Part shown: in pieces, positions 9,389 through 17,699 of the stretch
How positions within the stretch are numbered: the first letter of the stretch is position 1
Layout of the letters: every line of letters starts with the position of its first letter
Assembly: GCF_030408615.1 (NCBI RefSeq)
Contig: NZ_CP047187.1
Coordinates: 62,001-126,000 of the forward strand
DNA length: 64,000 bases
Direction of reading: 5' to 3'
Source of the DNA: Corynebacterium bovis DSM 20582 = CIP 54.80
Lineage (GTDB): Bacteria; Actinomycetota; Actinomycetes; Mycobacteriales; Mycobacteriaceae
Program-made: the position numbers and the translations under genes
Notes under the pieces: model-generated
The model's database searches: none
What the model saw: only the letters and a program-made list of their open reading frames with translations
What the model was told of the DNA's origin: nothing

Positions 9389-10756
9389 TCACCCCACCCC
9401 GAGGAACCGGGCCTGCGCGTCCCAGCTCGCGTCGACGGACTGCCGGTGGTCGGCGCCGGGGACGTCCTCGTAGCGGACGTCCACCCCCGCGTCCCGCAGT
9501 GCCGCGGCCGCGTCGGTGACGTTGTCGCCCTGCACGGTCGTGTCGTCGGTGCCGTGGAGCATGAGCACCGGACCCTGCGGTCGCATCCGGGCGATCTGCT
9601 GCCGGTCGAGGTAGTCCGTGACGGCCGTGAGGTCCGCGTCGGGGGCGAGGAGGTCGGCGCCCGTCGTCGTGTCCGGGATGTCGTCGCGGAGTTCGTCGAT
9701 GCAGTCGTGCGCGGCGGTGGCGACGAGGTCGCGCCCGGCGTCATTCAGGAACGCGTCCCCGTCCAGCGCGGGGTCCGCGGTGAGCGCCCCGCCGAGCATG
9801 ACGGGGAAGAACGCCAGGTTGGGGCCGGTGACCGCGCCGAGGACGTCCGCCGCCCCGAGGCCCGCCTGCTCCGCGCGCGGCGGCACGAGGGTGCTGTCCC
9901 CGGGGGCGACGGCGACCGTCCGGTCGAGCCCGGGCGCGGGCCGGTCGGCGGACGCGGCGGCGAGGGCCGCGAACCCGCCCTGGCTCCACCCGATGTTCTC
10001 CCACCGTCCGGCGAGGTGGAAGTGGTCGGTCGCGGCCGTCACGAGGTCGTTGACCGACGACGCGAGCGAGCCCCGGTCGAGGTAGGTGCCCGTGGGGCGG
10101 GCGGCGTCGTCCCCCCGGTCGTCCCCCTCGCCCCCGCCGACGCCGAGCCCCTCGAAGTCCGGCTGGACCACCGCGTACCCGCGGTCCGTCCAGCGCGTGA
10201 GGTACCCGGCGACCATCTCCAGCGCGTCCCCGTTCGGCCCGCCCGGCCGGTACACCGACGGCGCGCACCGCCCGCCGACGCCGGTCGTGCCGTGCGCCCA
10301 GCTGACCACGGGGAAGCCGCCCTCGGGGGCGGGGCCGTCGGGGAGCGTGACCAGCCCGGACATCGTCGTCGGGGAGCCGGCCGCGCCCGTCGCGGAGTAC
10401 GTCACCCGCCACGTGTGCCCGCCGGCGGGGGCGGCGGCGCTGGTCACGGGGTCGGCGCCGAGGATCCGGCCGGGGTGGTCGGGGGAGGGGGTCCCGGGGG
10501 ACGACGCCGCCCCCGTGGCCCGCGCCCCCGCCGACCCGGACGTGGTGGCCGTGTCCCCGGGTCGGGCGGGGTCCGGCGCGGACGAGCACGCGGCGGTGGC
10601 GAGGGTGAGTGCGCACACGCCGGCGGTCGCCGCCCGGCGGAGACGGTAGGGGTGGCGGGCGCCCGGCGGGGCGGGACGGGGCGACGTGACGGGACGGGGT
10701 GACGTGGTGGTGCGGGGTGACGTGGTGGTGCGGGGTGACGTGGTGGTGCGGGGCAT
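9389..10756 (-). CDS. Secreted alpha/beta-hydrolase, secretory-lipase-like lipoprotein
   Basis: A 455-residue exported hydrolase. After an odd N-terminus it has a lipoprotein signal (LTLATAAC, cysteine near residue 60), a low-complexity linker, then an alpha/beta-hydrolase domain resembling the fungal/actinobacterial secretory lipase (LIP) family: oxyanion region SWAHGTTGVGG, nucleophile elbow GWSQGG (Ser258), acid region LHGTDDTTVQGD and a late histidine in GADHRQS. It would act on lipids or esters outside the membrane. ATG at 10756 has a strong GAAGGAG site. The first 30 residues are four to five copies of TTSPR encoded by an 18-base minisatellite, so the signal peptide begins unusually late; a start inside the repeat is possible. 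It is divergent from the second MFS gene, so it could serve the adjacent acyltransferase cluster. Confidence 0.78.
   Translation of the reverse strand: MPRTTTSPRTTTSPRTTTSPRPVTSPRPAPPGARHPYRLRRAATAGVCALTLATAACSSAPDPARPGDTATTSGSAGARATGAASSPGTPSPDHPGRILGADPVTSAAAPAGGHTWRVTYSATGAAGSPTTMSGLVTLPDGPAPEGGFPVVSWAHGTTGVGGRCAPSVYRPGGPNGDALEMVAGYLTRWTDRGYAVVQPDFEGLGVGGGEGDDRGDDAARPTGTYLDRGSLASSVNDLVTAATDHFHLAGRWENIGWSQGGFAALAAASADRPAPGLDRTVAVAPGDSTLVPPRAEQAGLGAADVLGAVTGPNLAFFPVMLGGALTADPALDGDAFLNDAGRDLVATAAHDCIDELRDDIPDTTTGADLLAPDADLTAVTDYLDRQQIARMRPQGPVLMLHGTDDTTVQGDNVTDAAAALRDAGVDVRYEDVPGADHRQSVDASWDAQARFLGVG
10698..10751. repeat. 18-base minisatellite at the lipase start (3 exact copies plus degenerate)
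   Basis: The unit GGTGACGTGGTGGTGCGG occurs at 10698, 10716 and 10734, directly inside the first codons of the - strand lipase gene, with degenerate copies toward 10680. Each copy encodes six residues, so copy-number change keeps the frame. Confidence 0.85.
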
Positions 10757-11069
10757 GGCGGGGCTCCTTCGGGTGGCGGGGTGGCAGGGTGACGGGTCGG
10801 CAGGGTGACGGGTCGGCAGGGTGGCGGGGTGGTCGACACCTCCTGTCGTAGTCGGAGTCGCACAGTCGTGCCAGTAGCGGGAGCGGTGCCGGACCCTGAG
10901 GACGCCCCGGGGACGCGCCGGGACGCCCCGGGGACGCGCCGGCGGGGCCCGCCGCGGGGTGGGACGGGCCCCCTGGCTCCGGACATCCGGCATCACTGAA
11001 TCGACGAAAGATGCCCCACGCCGGTGCATCCGGGTCGAACGGGCATGGCGACCGGCGCTCCGCCGCGCC
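10757..11069. other. Divergent intergenic region (lipase / MFS)
   Basis: These 313 bases lie between divergent genes and must hold both promoters. They contain a 15-base GGGTGACGGGTCGGCA-type tandem repeat (about 10770-10830) and a repeated GGGACGCGCCGGGACGCCCC motif (about 10908-10945). The stretch 10990-11015 is less GC-rich and is the likeliest promoter segment for the MFS gene. I cannot assign -35/-10 boxes. Confidence 0.4.
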
Positions 11070-12782
11070 ATGATGGAGCCCATGCCACGCCGACCTCGCG
11101 ATCCGGGACCGCCCGCCGACGCCTCGACCGCAGTCTCCGGCACACCCGCACCAGGGGCCCCGGCCCCGGGGACCCCGGCCCGCGGCACGGTCGCGGCGTC
11201 GACACCCCCCGCCGCGCCGGGCGAGGACCCCGACCCCGTGGACGCCGGCCCGGCCCCCGCCCCCGGCACCCGGATCCTCCCCGCGTTCATCGGCCTCGCG
11301 ATGGCCATGTTCATGTTCTCGGCGAACCAGACGATGCTCAGCACCGCGCTGCCCACGATCGTCGGGGAGCTCGACGGCGGCCGCCAGCTGCTGTGGATCT
11401 CCACGGCGTACATGCTCGCCGCGACGGTCTCCGTGCCGGTGCTCGGCAAACTCGGCGACGTCTTCGGCGTGAAACGCATCTTCATGGGGGCGGTCGTGCT
11501 GTTCACCCTCACGTGCGTCGCCGGGTCGCTCGTGCCGACGATGAGCGCGCTCATCGCCGCCCGCGCGCTCCAGGGCGTCGCCGGGGGCGGGCTCGTCGTC
11601 CTGTCGCAGGCGCTCGTCGCCACCCTCATCCCGCCGCGGCGGCGGGGCACGTACATGGGCGCGATCGGCGGTGTCTTCGTGCTGTCGACGGTCGCCGGGC
11701 CGGTGCTCGGCGGGCTGCTCGCGGAGTCGGTCGGGTGGCGCTGGTGCTTCGGCGTGAACGTGCCGCTGGGCGTCCTCGCGTTCGTCCTGTGCTGGCGGTA
11801 CCTGCGGCTGCGCCCGCCGGGGACGGACACCCGGCCGCGGCTCGACATCGCGGGGATGGTGCTGCTCAGCGTCGTGACGACGGGGATCGTCCTCGTCACC
11901 GCGTGGGGCGGGCGCACGTTCGCGTGGACGAGCCCCGCCGTGTGGTGCACCGCGCTCGTCGCTGTTGGTGCGGTCGTGCTGCTCGTGGGCGTCGAGCGGC
12001 GGGCGGAGGACCCGGTGCTCCCGGCGGTCATCCTCACGGACCGGAACTTCATCATGTCGACGGTCGTCGGCGTCGTCCTCGCCCTCGGCGCGTTCGGCGT
12101 GACGACGTACATGCCCACGTACATCCAGGTCGCCCGCGGCGTCGGCGCGTCCGTCGCCGGGCTCATCCTGCTGCCCATGATGGTCACGATGTTCGCGTTC
12201 TCCCTGCTCTCCGGGGCGGTCGTGAGCCGCACCCAGCGCTACCGGGTGAACCTGCTGATCGCCGGGGCGGTCTCGGCGGTGGCGTTCGTGCTCGTCGGCA
12301 CCCTCGGGCACGACGGCGGCCTCGTGCCGCTCATGGCGGTCCTCGGGCTGCTCGGGGTGGGTCTCGGGTTCGGCACGCAGCTGACGGTGCTCGTCGTCCA
12401 GAACTCGTTCCCCGTGCGGGTCGTCGGGTCGGCGACGGGGCTGAACAACCTCTTCCGCGACCTCGGCGGCACGCTCGGGATGTCCGTCGTGGGCTCCCTG
12501 TTCACCGCGCGACTCGTCTCCGGCCTCGCCGAGACTGGTACGGGTGTAGAGGTGGACTCTGTCACGCCCGCTCTGGTGCGGGGGCTTCCCGACGCCGCGC
12601 GTGAGCTCGTGGCGCAGTCGTACGACAACGCGCTCATCCCGGTGCTCGTGCTCCTCGCCCCGCTCATGGTCGTCGCCGTCGTCGCGGCCCTGTTCATCGA
12701 CGACGCGACGGTCCGCAGCGGCGCCTCCCGGCCGCTCGACGGCGGGGCCGGGGAGGACGGCGTCGACCCCGACGGAACCTGA
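11070..12782 (+). CDS. MFS transporter, 14-helix EmrB/QacA-like (DHA2)
   Basis: A 570-residue membrane protein. About 60 Pro/Ala-rich residues precede helix 1, then come about 14 helices with the DHA2 features ANQTMLSTALPTIVGEL, GKLGDVFGVKRIF (motif A) and GPVLGGLLAESVGW (motif C). It resembles lipid or drug exporters of actinomycetes. Start choice is uncertain: ATG codons at 11070, 11073 and 11082 are in frame and none has an ideally spaced ribosome site. It is followed by a 138-base GACC-repeat spacer and then by the first acyltransferase, so it may export the product of that cluster; this is inference from position only. Confidence 0.8.
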   Translation: MMEPMPRRPRDPGPPADASTAVSGTPAPGAPAPGTPARGTVAASTPPAAPGEDPDPVDAGPAPAPGTRILPAFIGLAMAMFMFSANQTMLSTALPTIVGELDGGRQLLWISTAYMLAATVSVPVLGKLGDVFGVKRIFMGAVVLFTLTCVAGSLVPTMSALIAARALQGVAGGGLVVLSQALVATLIPPRRRGTYMGAIGGVFVLSTVAGPVLGGLLAESVGWRWCFGVNVPLGVLAFVLCWRYLRLRPPGTDTRPRLDIAGMVLLSVVTTGIVLVTAWGGRTFAWTSPAVWCTALVAVGAVVLLVGVERRAEDPVLPAVILTDRNFIMSTVVGVVLALGAFGVTTYMPTYIQVARGVGASVAGLILLPMMVTMFAFSLLSGAVVSRTQRYRVNLLIAGAVSAVAFVLVGTLGHDGGLVPLMAVLGLLGVGLGFGTQLTVLVVQNSFPVRVVGSATGLNNLFRDLGGTLGMSVVGSLFTARLVSGLAETGTGVEVDSVTPALVRGLPDAARELVAQSYDNALIPVLVLLAPLMVVAVVAALFIDDATVRSGASRPLDGGAGEDGVDPDGT

Positions 12783-12905
12783 GCCCGCACGGACCGTGAC
12801 CCGGACCCGGACCCTGACCCCGACCACCGACCTGACCCCGATCCTGACCAGACCACCGACCTGACACCCCGACCCCGACCACCGACCTGACCCCGCCACC
12901 CACCC
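12783..12905 (+). repeat. Intergenic GACC/CTGACC degenerate repeat
   Basis: About 120 bases made almost only of GACC, CTGACCCC and ACCACCGACCTGACC words, ending just before the AGGAGG ribosome site of the next gene. It resembles the spacer at 3123-3250 and looks like slippage-expanded non-coding DNA. Confidence 0.6.
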
Positions 12906-12920
12906 CACAGGAGGACACCG

Positions 12921-14363
12921 ATGCGCATCATCGAGAGCTCAGACTGGCAGCCGGAAGGGCGCGTCGTCGCCTGGGCCGCCGCCCCCGCCATGACCGCCGC
13001 CGTGGAGGCCGCGCCCGACGACCCGACGCCGCCGTCGTTCCTCCAGCGCGACCACATCCTCTCCTGCGCCGCCGCCCGCGCCGCCGGGGGCACGCACCGC
13101 GCGTACACCGCGTCCATCGCGACGGTGAACGCGCCGCTCGACACCGCGCGGATGACGGCGGTGGTGGACGCGTTCATCGCGTCGCACGAGGGGCTGCGCA
13201 GCGTGTTCAGCACGGACGGCGAGTCGGTCCGGCGGCGGACCCTCGGCCCCGACGACGTCGCGATGGCCCCGACCGTGATCTTCGACCCGGCCGGCGACGC
13301 GGCGGGCGACGCGACCGGCGACGCCGCCGGTGACACCGCGACCGGCGACCCGGCCCCCGCGACGGCGGCCGAGGCGATCGACGCCCTCCTCCCGCGGCAC
13401 GCCGTATTCGACCACGTGCCGGGCTGCGCGCTCGTCGCCGTCGACCGGGGCGACAGCTTCGAGCTGCTCTACGCCCTCGACCACGCGTTCGGCGACGGCA
13501 TCTCCCAGGTCACGGGCATCCTCGAGCTGCTCGCCCGGTACGCCGGCGCGGACGTCCCGCCGCTCACCGACGACGAGCACCCGGGGTTCCTCGGCTACGT
13601 CCGCGAGGAGTACGCGCGCGCCGCCGCCGTCACCGACGACTCCCCGGGCGTGCGCCTGTGGGGTGAGCTCTTCGACCGCGTCGGCGGCACGCCGCAGTTC
13701 CCGCTGGACACGGGCATCGTCGACGGCGAGCCCCAGTGGGTGGGCGGCCTCTTCTGCGACCCGGCGCCCGCCGACCTCGACCAGGTCGCGGCGCTGCGGC
13801 GGCTCGCGGCGCAGCGCGGCGTGAGCTTCAGCACGGTCGTGTACGCGCTCATGGCGCTCGCCGAGCGGCGGACGGCCGGGACGTCGGAGTACGCGACCGT
13901 CGTCGTGTCCGCGACCCGGGGCGAGCGCTACCCCGTGTCGCAGGGCTGGTTCTGCAACTTCTCCCCGCTGTTCTTCGAGATGACCGGCGACACGGTCGAG
14001 GACATTCTCGACGCCGTCAGTGCAGCCCAGCACCGCATGAAGGAGGCCCTGTCGGACCCGGTGCACGCGTGTGTCGGCCGTCTCATCGAGCAGGGGAGGG
14101 TCGACGCCAGCGTCATGGCGAGCCCGCAGCTCATCACGTACATCGACCTCAGCTGGTTCCGCGAGCCGGGCGACCACGACATCCGCCTGTTCACCGGACT
14201 CGGCAAGACCCGCAACGCGAGCTTCTGGCTATTCCGCGACGAGGACGGGCTGACGCTCGGCTGCCAGGCGCCGGACAACCCGACCGCGGTGGCGTCGCTG
14301 GAGCGGTACTTCACGGCGCTGCGGGAGATCGTCGCGGAGACCGCGGCGCGCTACCCGGCGTAG
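12921..14363 (+). CDS. Condensation-fold acyltransferase (PapA-like), copy 1
   Basis: A 480-residue stand-alone protein of the condensation/PapA acyltransferase superfamily. The active-site motif is HAFGDG (His188, Asp192) in the HxxxDG form, preceded by a typical N-terminal beta region (SFLQRDHIL and HEGLRSVF). PapA proteins transfer acyl groups from CoA or a carrier protein to sugar hydroxyls (trehalose and glycolipid acylation) rather than make peptides. Residues 115-150 hold a GDAAGDATGD-type repeat. The ATG has a strong AGGAGG site. Three further superfamily members lie within 9 kb with a glycosyltransferase, so I infer glycolipid or glycoconjugate acylation. A free-standing NRPS condensation enzyme is the alternative. 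Confidence 0.7.
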   Translation: MRIIESSDWQPEGRVVAWAAAPAMTAAVEAAPDDPTPPSFLQRDHILSCAAARAAGGTHRAYTASIATVNAPLDTARMTAVVDAFIASHEGLRSVFSTDGESVRRRTLGPDDVAMAPTVIFDPAGDAAGDATGDAAGDTATGDPAPATAAEAIDALLPRHAVFDHVPGCALVAVDRGDSFELLYALDHAFGDGISQVTGILELLARYAGADVPPLTDDEHPGFLGYVREEYARAAAVTDDSPGVRLWGELFDRVGGTPQFPLDTGIVDGEPQWVGGLFCDPAPADLDQVAALRRLAAQRGVSFSTVVYALMALAERRTAGTSEYATVVVSATRGERYPVSQGWFCNFSPLFFEMTGDTVEDILDAVSAAQHRMKEALSDPVHACVGRLIEQGRVDASVMASPQLITYIDLSWFREPGDHDIRLFTGLGKTRNASFWLFRDEDGLTLGCQAPDNPTAVASLERYFTALREIVAETAARYPA

Positions 14364-14416
14364 GCCGGACCGCCGCGGCGGCCCGGTGGCGGCCGCGCAG
14401 CGCGGGGCCGGCGCGC

Positions 14417-14451
14417 GGCGGGCGTCCCACTGCGGCGCGGAGTGGCCCGCC
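14417..14451. terminator. Possible bidirectional hairpin terminator
   Basis: A hairpin between convergent genes: arms GGCGGGC...CCACT and AGTGGCCCGCC with a 4-base bulge. No T tract follows, so this is only a candidate. Confidence 0.3.
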
Positions 14452-14456
14452 GCAGG

Positions 14457-15833
14457 TCAGAGCGTCAGCTGGGCCTCGACGATGTCGGCCGACCGGCGCA
14501 CCGCGTCCGCCGGGGACACCATCGCCCGCGCGACCTCCGCCGCGCGCCGGACCGTCTCCGGTGCCAGGGCGCGGTCGAGGTCCGCCCGGAAGGTGGCGGC
14601 GTCGAGACCCGAGAACGAGCCACCCGTGCCGACGCTCAGCTCAGCGACCCGGGCGGCCCAGAACGGCTGCTCGAACCCGAACGCGTAGATCATCGTGGGC
14701 ACGCCTGCGCGGAGGCTCGCGGCGGTCGTCCCCGCGCCGCCGTGGTGGACGGCCGCGGCGCACCGCGGGAGGAGCGCGGACTGGTCGACGGCGCCGACCT
14801 CGAAGACGTCCGCGTCGTCACCCGCGCCGCGACCCGCGCCCCCGCCGAGGCTGAACAGCACGCGCACCCCGCGCCCGCGGCACGCGTCGAGCACCTGCCG
14901 GCGCACGAGGTCCGGGTCCGGCACGGGCATGGACCCGAAGGTCACGAACAGCGGCGGGTCGCCGGCGGCGAGCCACGCGGCGAGGTCGGCGTCGTCGGGC
15001 ATGGCCTCGCCCATCGCGGCGCGCACCGACGGCGGGACGTCGAGGTACCCGGTGAAGATCCGGTCGGTGCCCTCCCACTCGCGGGCGATCTCCGGCACGA
15101 CGACCGGGTCGCACAGCTGCAGCTGCGGCACCCGCCGGTCGGCGAGCCGCCGGGGCACGGTCCGCAGCGTCCTCGGCAACCCCACCGACCTACGGAAACG
15201 GTGCTCCCACACGCCGTTGAACAGGAAGTCCACCCACGCGCGGACGACCCACGACCAGCGCCGGGCCGGGCCCGGGAGGTGCCGGGTCAGCGGGTCGATC
15301 CACCCGATCGTGCTGTTCTCCGAGACGGGCGCGTAGCGCAGCACGACGAGCGGCACGCCGAGCCGTTCGGACACGTTGAGCCCCTGCCGCTGGCACATCG
15401 GGTTCGCGACGATGAGGTCCGGCGCGCCGACGGGCCCCGCCGCCGGGTCGTCGAGGGGCCGCCCGCCGGGGAACATCGCGTCCGTGATGTCCCGGTCGAG
15501 GTCGACGGTCGCGTGGCGGAGGAAACTCAGCCCGAAGCGCAGCACCTTCACGGGGTGGCCCTCGCCGAGGATGCGGCGCGCCCGGTCGGTCATCTCGGAG
15601 ATGTTCACGCCGGCGGGGCGGGCGTCGGGGATCCCCATCGAGCGGACGAAGTCCACCATGTTCGGGGTGCACAGCACGGCGATGTGGTGGCCGCGCTCCC
15701 GGAGTTCGAGCGCGAGGCACGCCGCGGGCTGGATGTCGCCCCGGCTGCCGGAGAGGAGGAAGACGATGTTCCGGCTCGTCGGCGCGTGGTGGCGCCGGGC
15801 GGGTCCGCGGGAGGTGTCGGGGGTCTCGGTCAT
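14457..15833 (-). CDS. GT1-family glycosyltransferase (UGT/MGT-like)
   Basis: A 458-residue GT-B glycosyltransferase. The N-terminal half begins with FLLSGSRGDIQP, the acceptor-side Rossmann start seen in sterol and antibiotic glucosyltransferases. The C-terminal half carries the donor-binding signature VHHGGAGTTAASLRAGVP followed by a Phe-Gly-Phe-Glu-Gln segment that replaces the usual D/E-Q. It would transfer a nucleotide-activated sugar to a lipid or hydrophobic acceptor. It is convergent with acyltransferase 1 and divergent from acyltransferase 2. Together with these it suggests sugar attachment followed by acylation. The ATG at 15833 has only a distant GGAG or a weak GAAAG site. Sugar and acceptor cannot be told from the sequence. 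Confidence 0.8.
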   Translation of the reverse strand: MTETPDTSRGPARRHHAPTSRNIVFLLSGSRGDIQPAACLALELRERGHHIAVLCTPNMVDFVRSMGIPDARPAGVNISEMTDRARRILGEGHPVKVLRFGLSFLRHATVDLDRDITDAMFPGGRPLDDPAAGPVGAPDLIVANPMCQRQGLNVSERLGVPLVVLRYAPVSENSTIGWIDPLTRHLPGPARRWSWVVRAWVDFLFNGVWEHRFRRSVGLPRTLRTVPRRLADRRVPQLQLCDPVVVPEIAREWEGTDRIFTGYLDVPPSVRAAMGEAMPDDADLAAWLAAGDPPLFVTFGSMPVPDPDLVRRQVLDACRGRGVRVLFSLGGGAGRGAGDDADVFEVGAVDQSALLPRCAAAVHHGGAGTTAASLRAGVPTMIYAFGFEQPFWAARVAELSVGTGGSFSGLDAATFRADLDRALAPETVRRAAEVARAMVSPADAVRRSADIVEAQLTL

Positions 15834-16085
15834 CGGTCACACCGCTTTCGGGTTCTCCGTCGTGCTGTGCCAGTTCTGCGCCGCTCCCGGGACGCGCGGT
15901 GGTCCCGGTTCGCGGGGGAATGGTACCACCGTGCCGGGGTCGGTGACCGGGTACGACGGCCCCCTCCACCGCGCCGGCGGGTGGGTCCGGGGGAGGGACG
16001 GTAGCCTGTGGTGGCCGGACGGCCGCGGCGGCCCGGCGGCAGCACCGGGCGTGACGCGGCAACGAGACGACGGGAGCGGGACGAC

Positions 16086-17636
16086 GTGGACGTGACCTTT
16101 CTGGACCTGACCGACCTCGCGGGGCCGTTCACGCGGCTGGACGTGGAGTGGCACGGAACGCCGGACGGCCCGGAGTGTCCGTTGTCGTTCAATCAGGTCA
16201 ATCATCTCGCCGCATTCCGTGCCACGGGGCGGTCGACGTGGATCGGCGGCACGCTCCCCGTCGCGGGCGTGGAGCCGGACGCCGTCGCCGACGCCCTGCG
16301 CCGGGTGCTCGCGCGCCACGAGGCGTTGCGGTGCGTGCCCGCGGAGATGCTCGTCGGGACCCCTGATGACTCCGGGGACGGCGGGGCCGCGGGGAGCGCG
16401 GGGACCGCGGGGGACGGTGGGGCCGCGGCGCCGGGCGCGCCGCTCCAGCGGGCGTACGGCCCGGGGCAGGTGACCGTGGGCGTCGGCGGGCCGGGGCGGG
16501 ACCTGGAGGCCGCGATGGACGCCGCGTGCGTGCCCGGGCGCGTGCCGGGGCTGTTCGCCGGGCTGGTCGACGGCACGCTCGTCGTGGGCGTCGACCACTT
16601 CCACGTGGACATGCTCAGCGTGGAGATCGTCCTCCGGGAACTGCACGGGCTGCTCGGTGCGGGCGGTGACGGCGGTGACGGCACAGACGGCGGTGACGGC
16701 GGTGACGGCGGTGAGGGCGCTGAGGGCACAGACGGCGCTGACGGCGCATCCCCCGCAGCCCGCGCCGACGAGCCGGAGGTCCCCTCGTTCACGCAGGTCA
16801 GAAGCGTCGGCGAGGTCGCGGCCGCCGCCGGGGCGGCCACCCCGACCACCCCGACCTCCCCGTCCGGCGGCGACCCGTCCACCCCCACCCCGGACCGCAC
16901 GCACCCGGACCGCACGCACCCTGACCGCACGGACGCCGACCGCCGGGCGCTCGACGTGTGGCGGCGGTTCTTCGCGCGGACCGGCGGGCGCATCCCGGCG
17001 GTCCCCGTCGAACTCCTCGACCCCGTGCCGGTCGACGGCCCGTCGTCGGCGACGGCCGCGTCGGCCCTGCCCGCGCCGGCGCACCGGGTCATCGACCTCG
17101 TCCCGGCCGACCGCATGACCGGTGACCTCGGCGAACGGACCTTCGCCGTCGCGCTCACGGAGCTGGCCCGCGCGCTGGAACCGGAGACCGGGCGGGCGGA
17201 GCTGCCGGTCGTCATCCCGGTGCACACGCGCGGCGGCCGACGCTCCCCGCTGCACGACCTCGTCGGCTGGTTCGTCACGAACGCGCCGGTCATCGCGGAC
17301 GCCCGCGACGTCGACGCCACCCGCGCCTGGCTCCGTGACGCCGTCGCCGTCGCCGGCCTGCCCCTGGAGCGGGTCTTCGCCGAGTTCGCCCCCGACCTGC
17401 CCGCCGGCGGGATCTTCATGGTCTCCTCGGTGGATTTCCGCGCCCGCGGCCCGCGCATCCCGGGCGCGCGGTACATCTCGGCGACGTCCCCCACCGCCAC
17501 CCTCCAGCTGTGGTTCTCCAGGACGGACGACGCCGGCCTCTCCGTCCGCGTGCGCCACCCCGGGACGCGGCGCGCGGACGAGGTGGTGACGCGGATCCTC
17601 GAGCGGCTGCGGCGCGGCCTCGCCCGGCACGCGTGA
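16086..17636 (+). CDS. Condensation-fold acyltransferase (PapA-like), copy 2
   Basis: A 516-residue PapA/condensation-superfamily protein with motif HFHVD (His171, Asp175), a variant lacking the usual Gly after Asp. The N-terminal segment CPLSFNQVNHL corresponds to SFLQRDHI of copy 1, and HEALRCVP to HEGLRSVF, so the two are related. GTG 16086 is chosen (GGGAGCGGGA upstream); the extension back to 16008 is Arg-rich and not family-like. A GDGGDG tandem repeat encoded at 16660-16745 interrupts the region after the active site, and a second low-complexity stretch (about residues 245-285) contains DRTHP repeats. The role is probably acyl transfer in the same pathway as its neighbours; the exact acyl donor and acceptor are unknown. 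Confidence 0.65.
   Translation: MDVTFLDLTDLAGPFTRLDVEWHGTPDGPECPLSFNQVNHLAAFRATGRSTWIGGTLPVAGVEPDAVADALRRVLARHEALRCVPAEMLVGTPDDSGDGGAAGSAGTAGDGGAAAPGAPLQRAYGPGQVTVGVGGPGRDLEAAMDAACVPGRVPGLFAGLVDGTLVVGVDHFHVDMLSVEIVLRELHGLLGAGGDGGDGTDGGDGGDGGEGAEGTDGADGASPAARADEPEVPSFTQVRSVGEVAAAAGAATPTTPTSPSGGDPSTPTPDRTHPDRTHPDRTDADRRALDVWRRFFARTGGRIPAVPVELLDPVPVDGPSSATAASALPAPAHRVIDLVPADRMTGDLGERTFAVALTELARALEPETGRAELPVVIPVHTRGGRRSPLHDLVGWFVTNAPVIADARDVDATRAWLRDAVAVAGLPLERVFAEFAPDLPAGGIFMVSSVDFRARGPRIPGARYISATSPTATLQLWFSRTDDAGLSVRVRHPGTRRADEVVTRILERLRRGLARHA
16660..16745 (+). repeat. In-frame GGCGGTGAC minisatellite in acyltransferase 2
   Basis: Roughly nine copies of a 9-base GACGGCGGT unit with CACAGACGGC variants, encoding an Asp/Gly-rich stretch. 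The period is a multiple of three, so the reading frame is kept. Confidence 0.75.
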
Positions 17637-17699
17637 GCCGGCCGGCGCGTGAGCCGGCTTGGCCGGGTGAGGGTACGCCGGTGGCGGTGTCCGCGCAGG

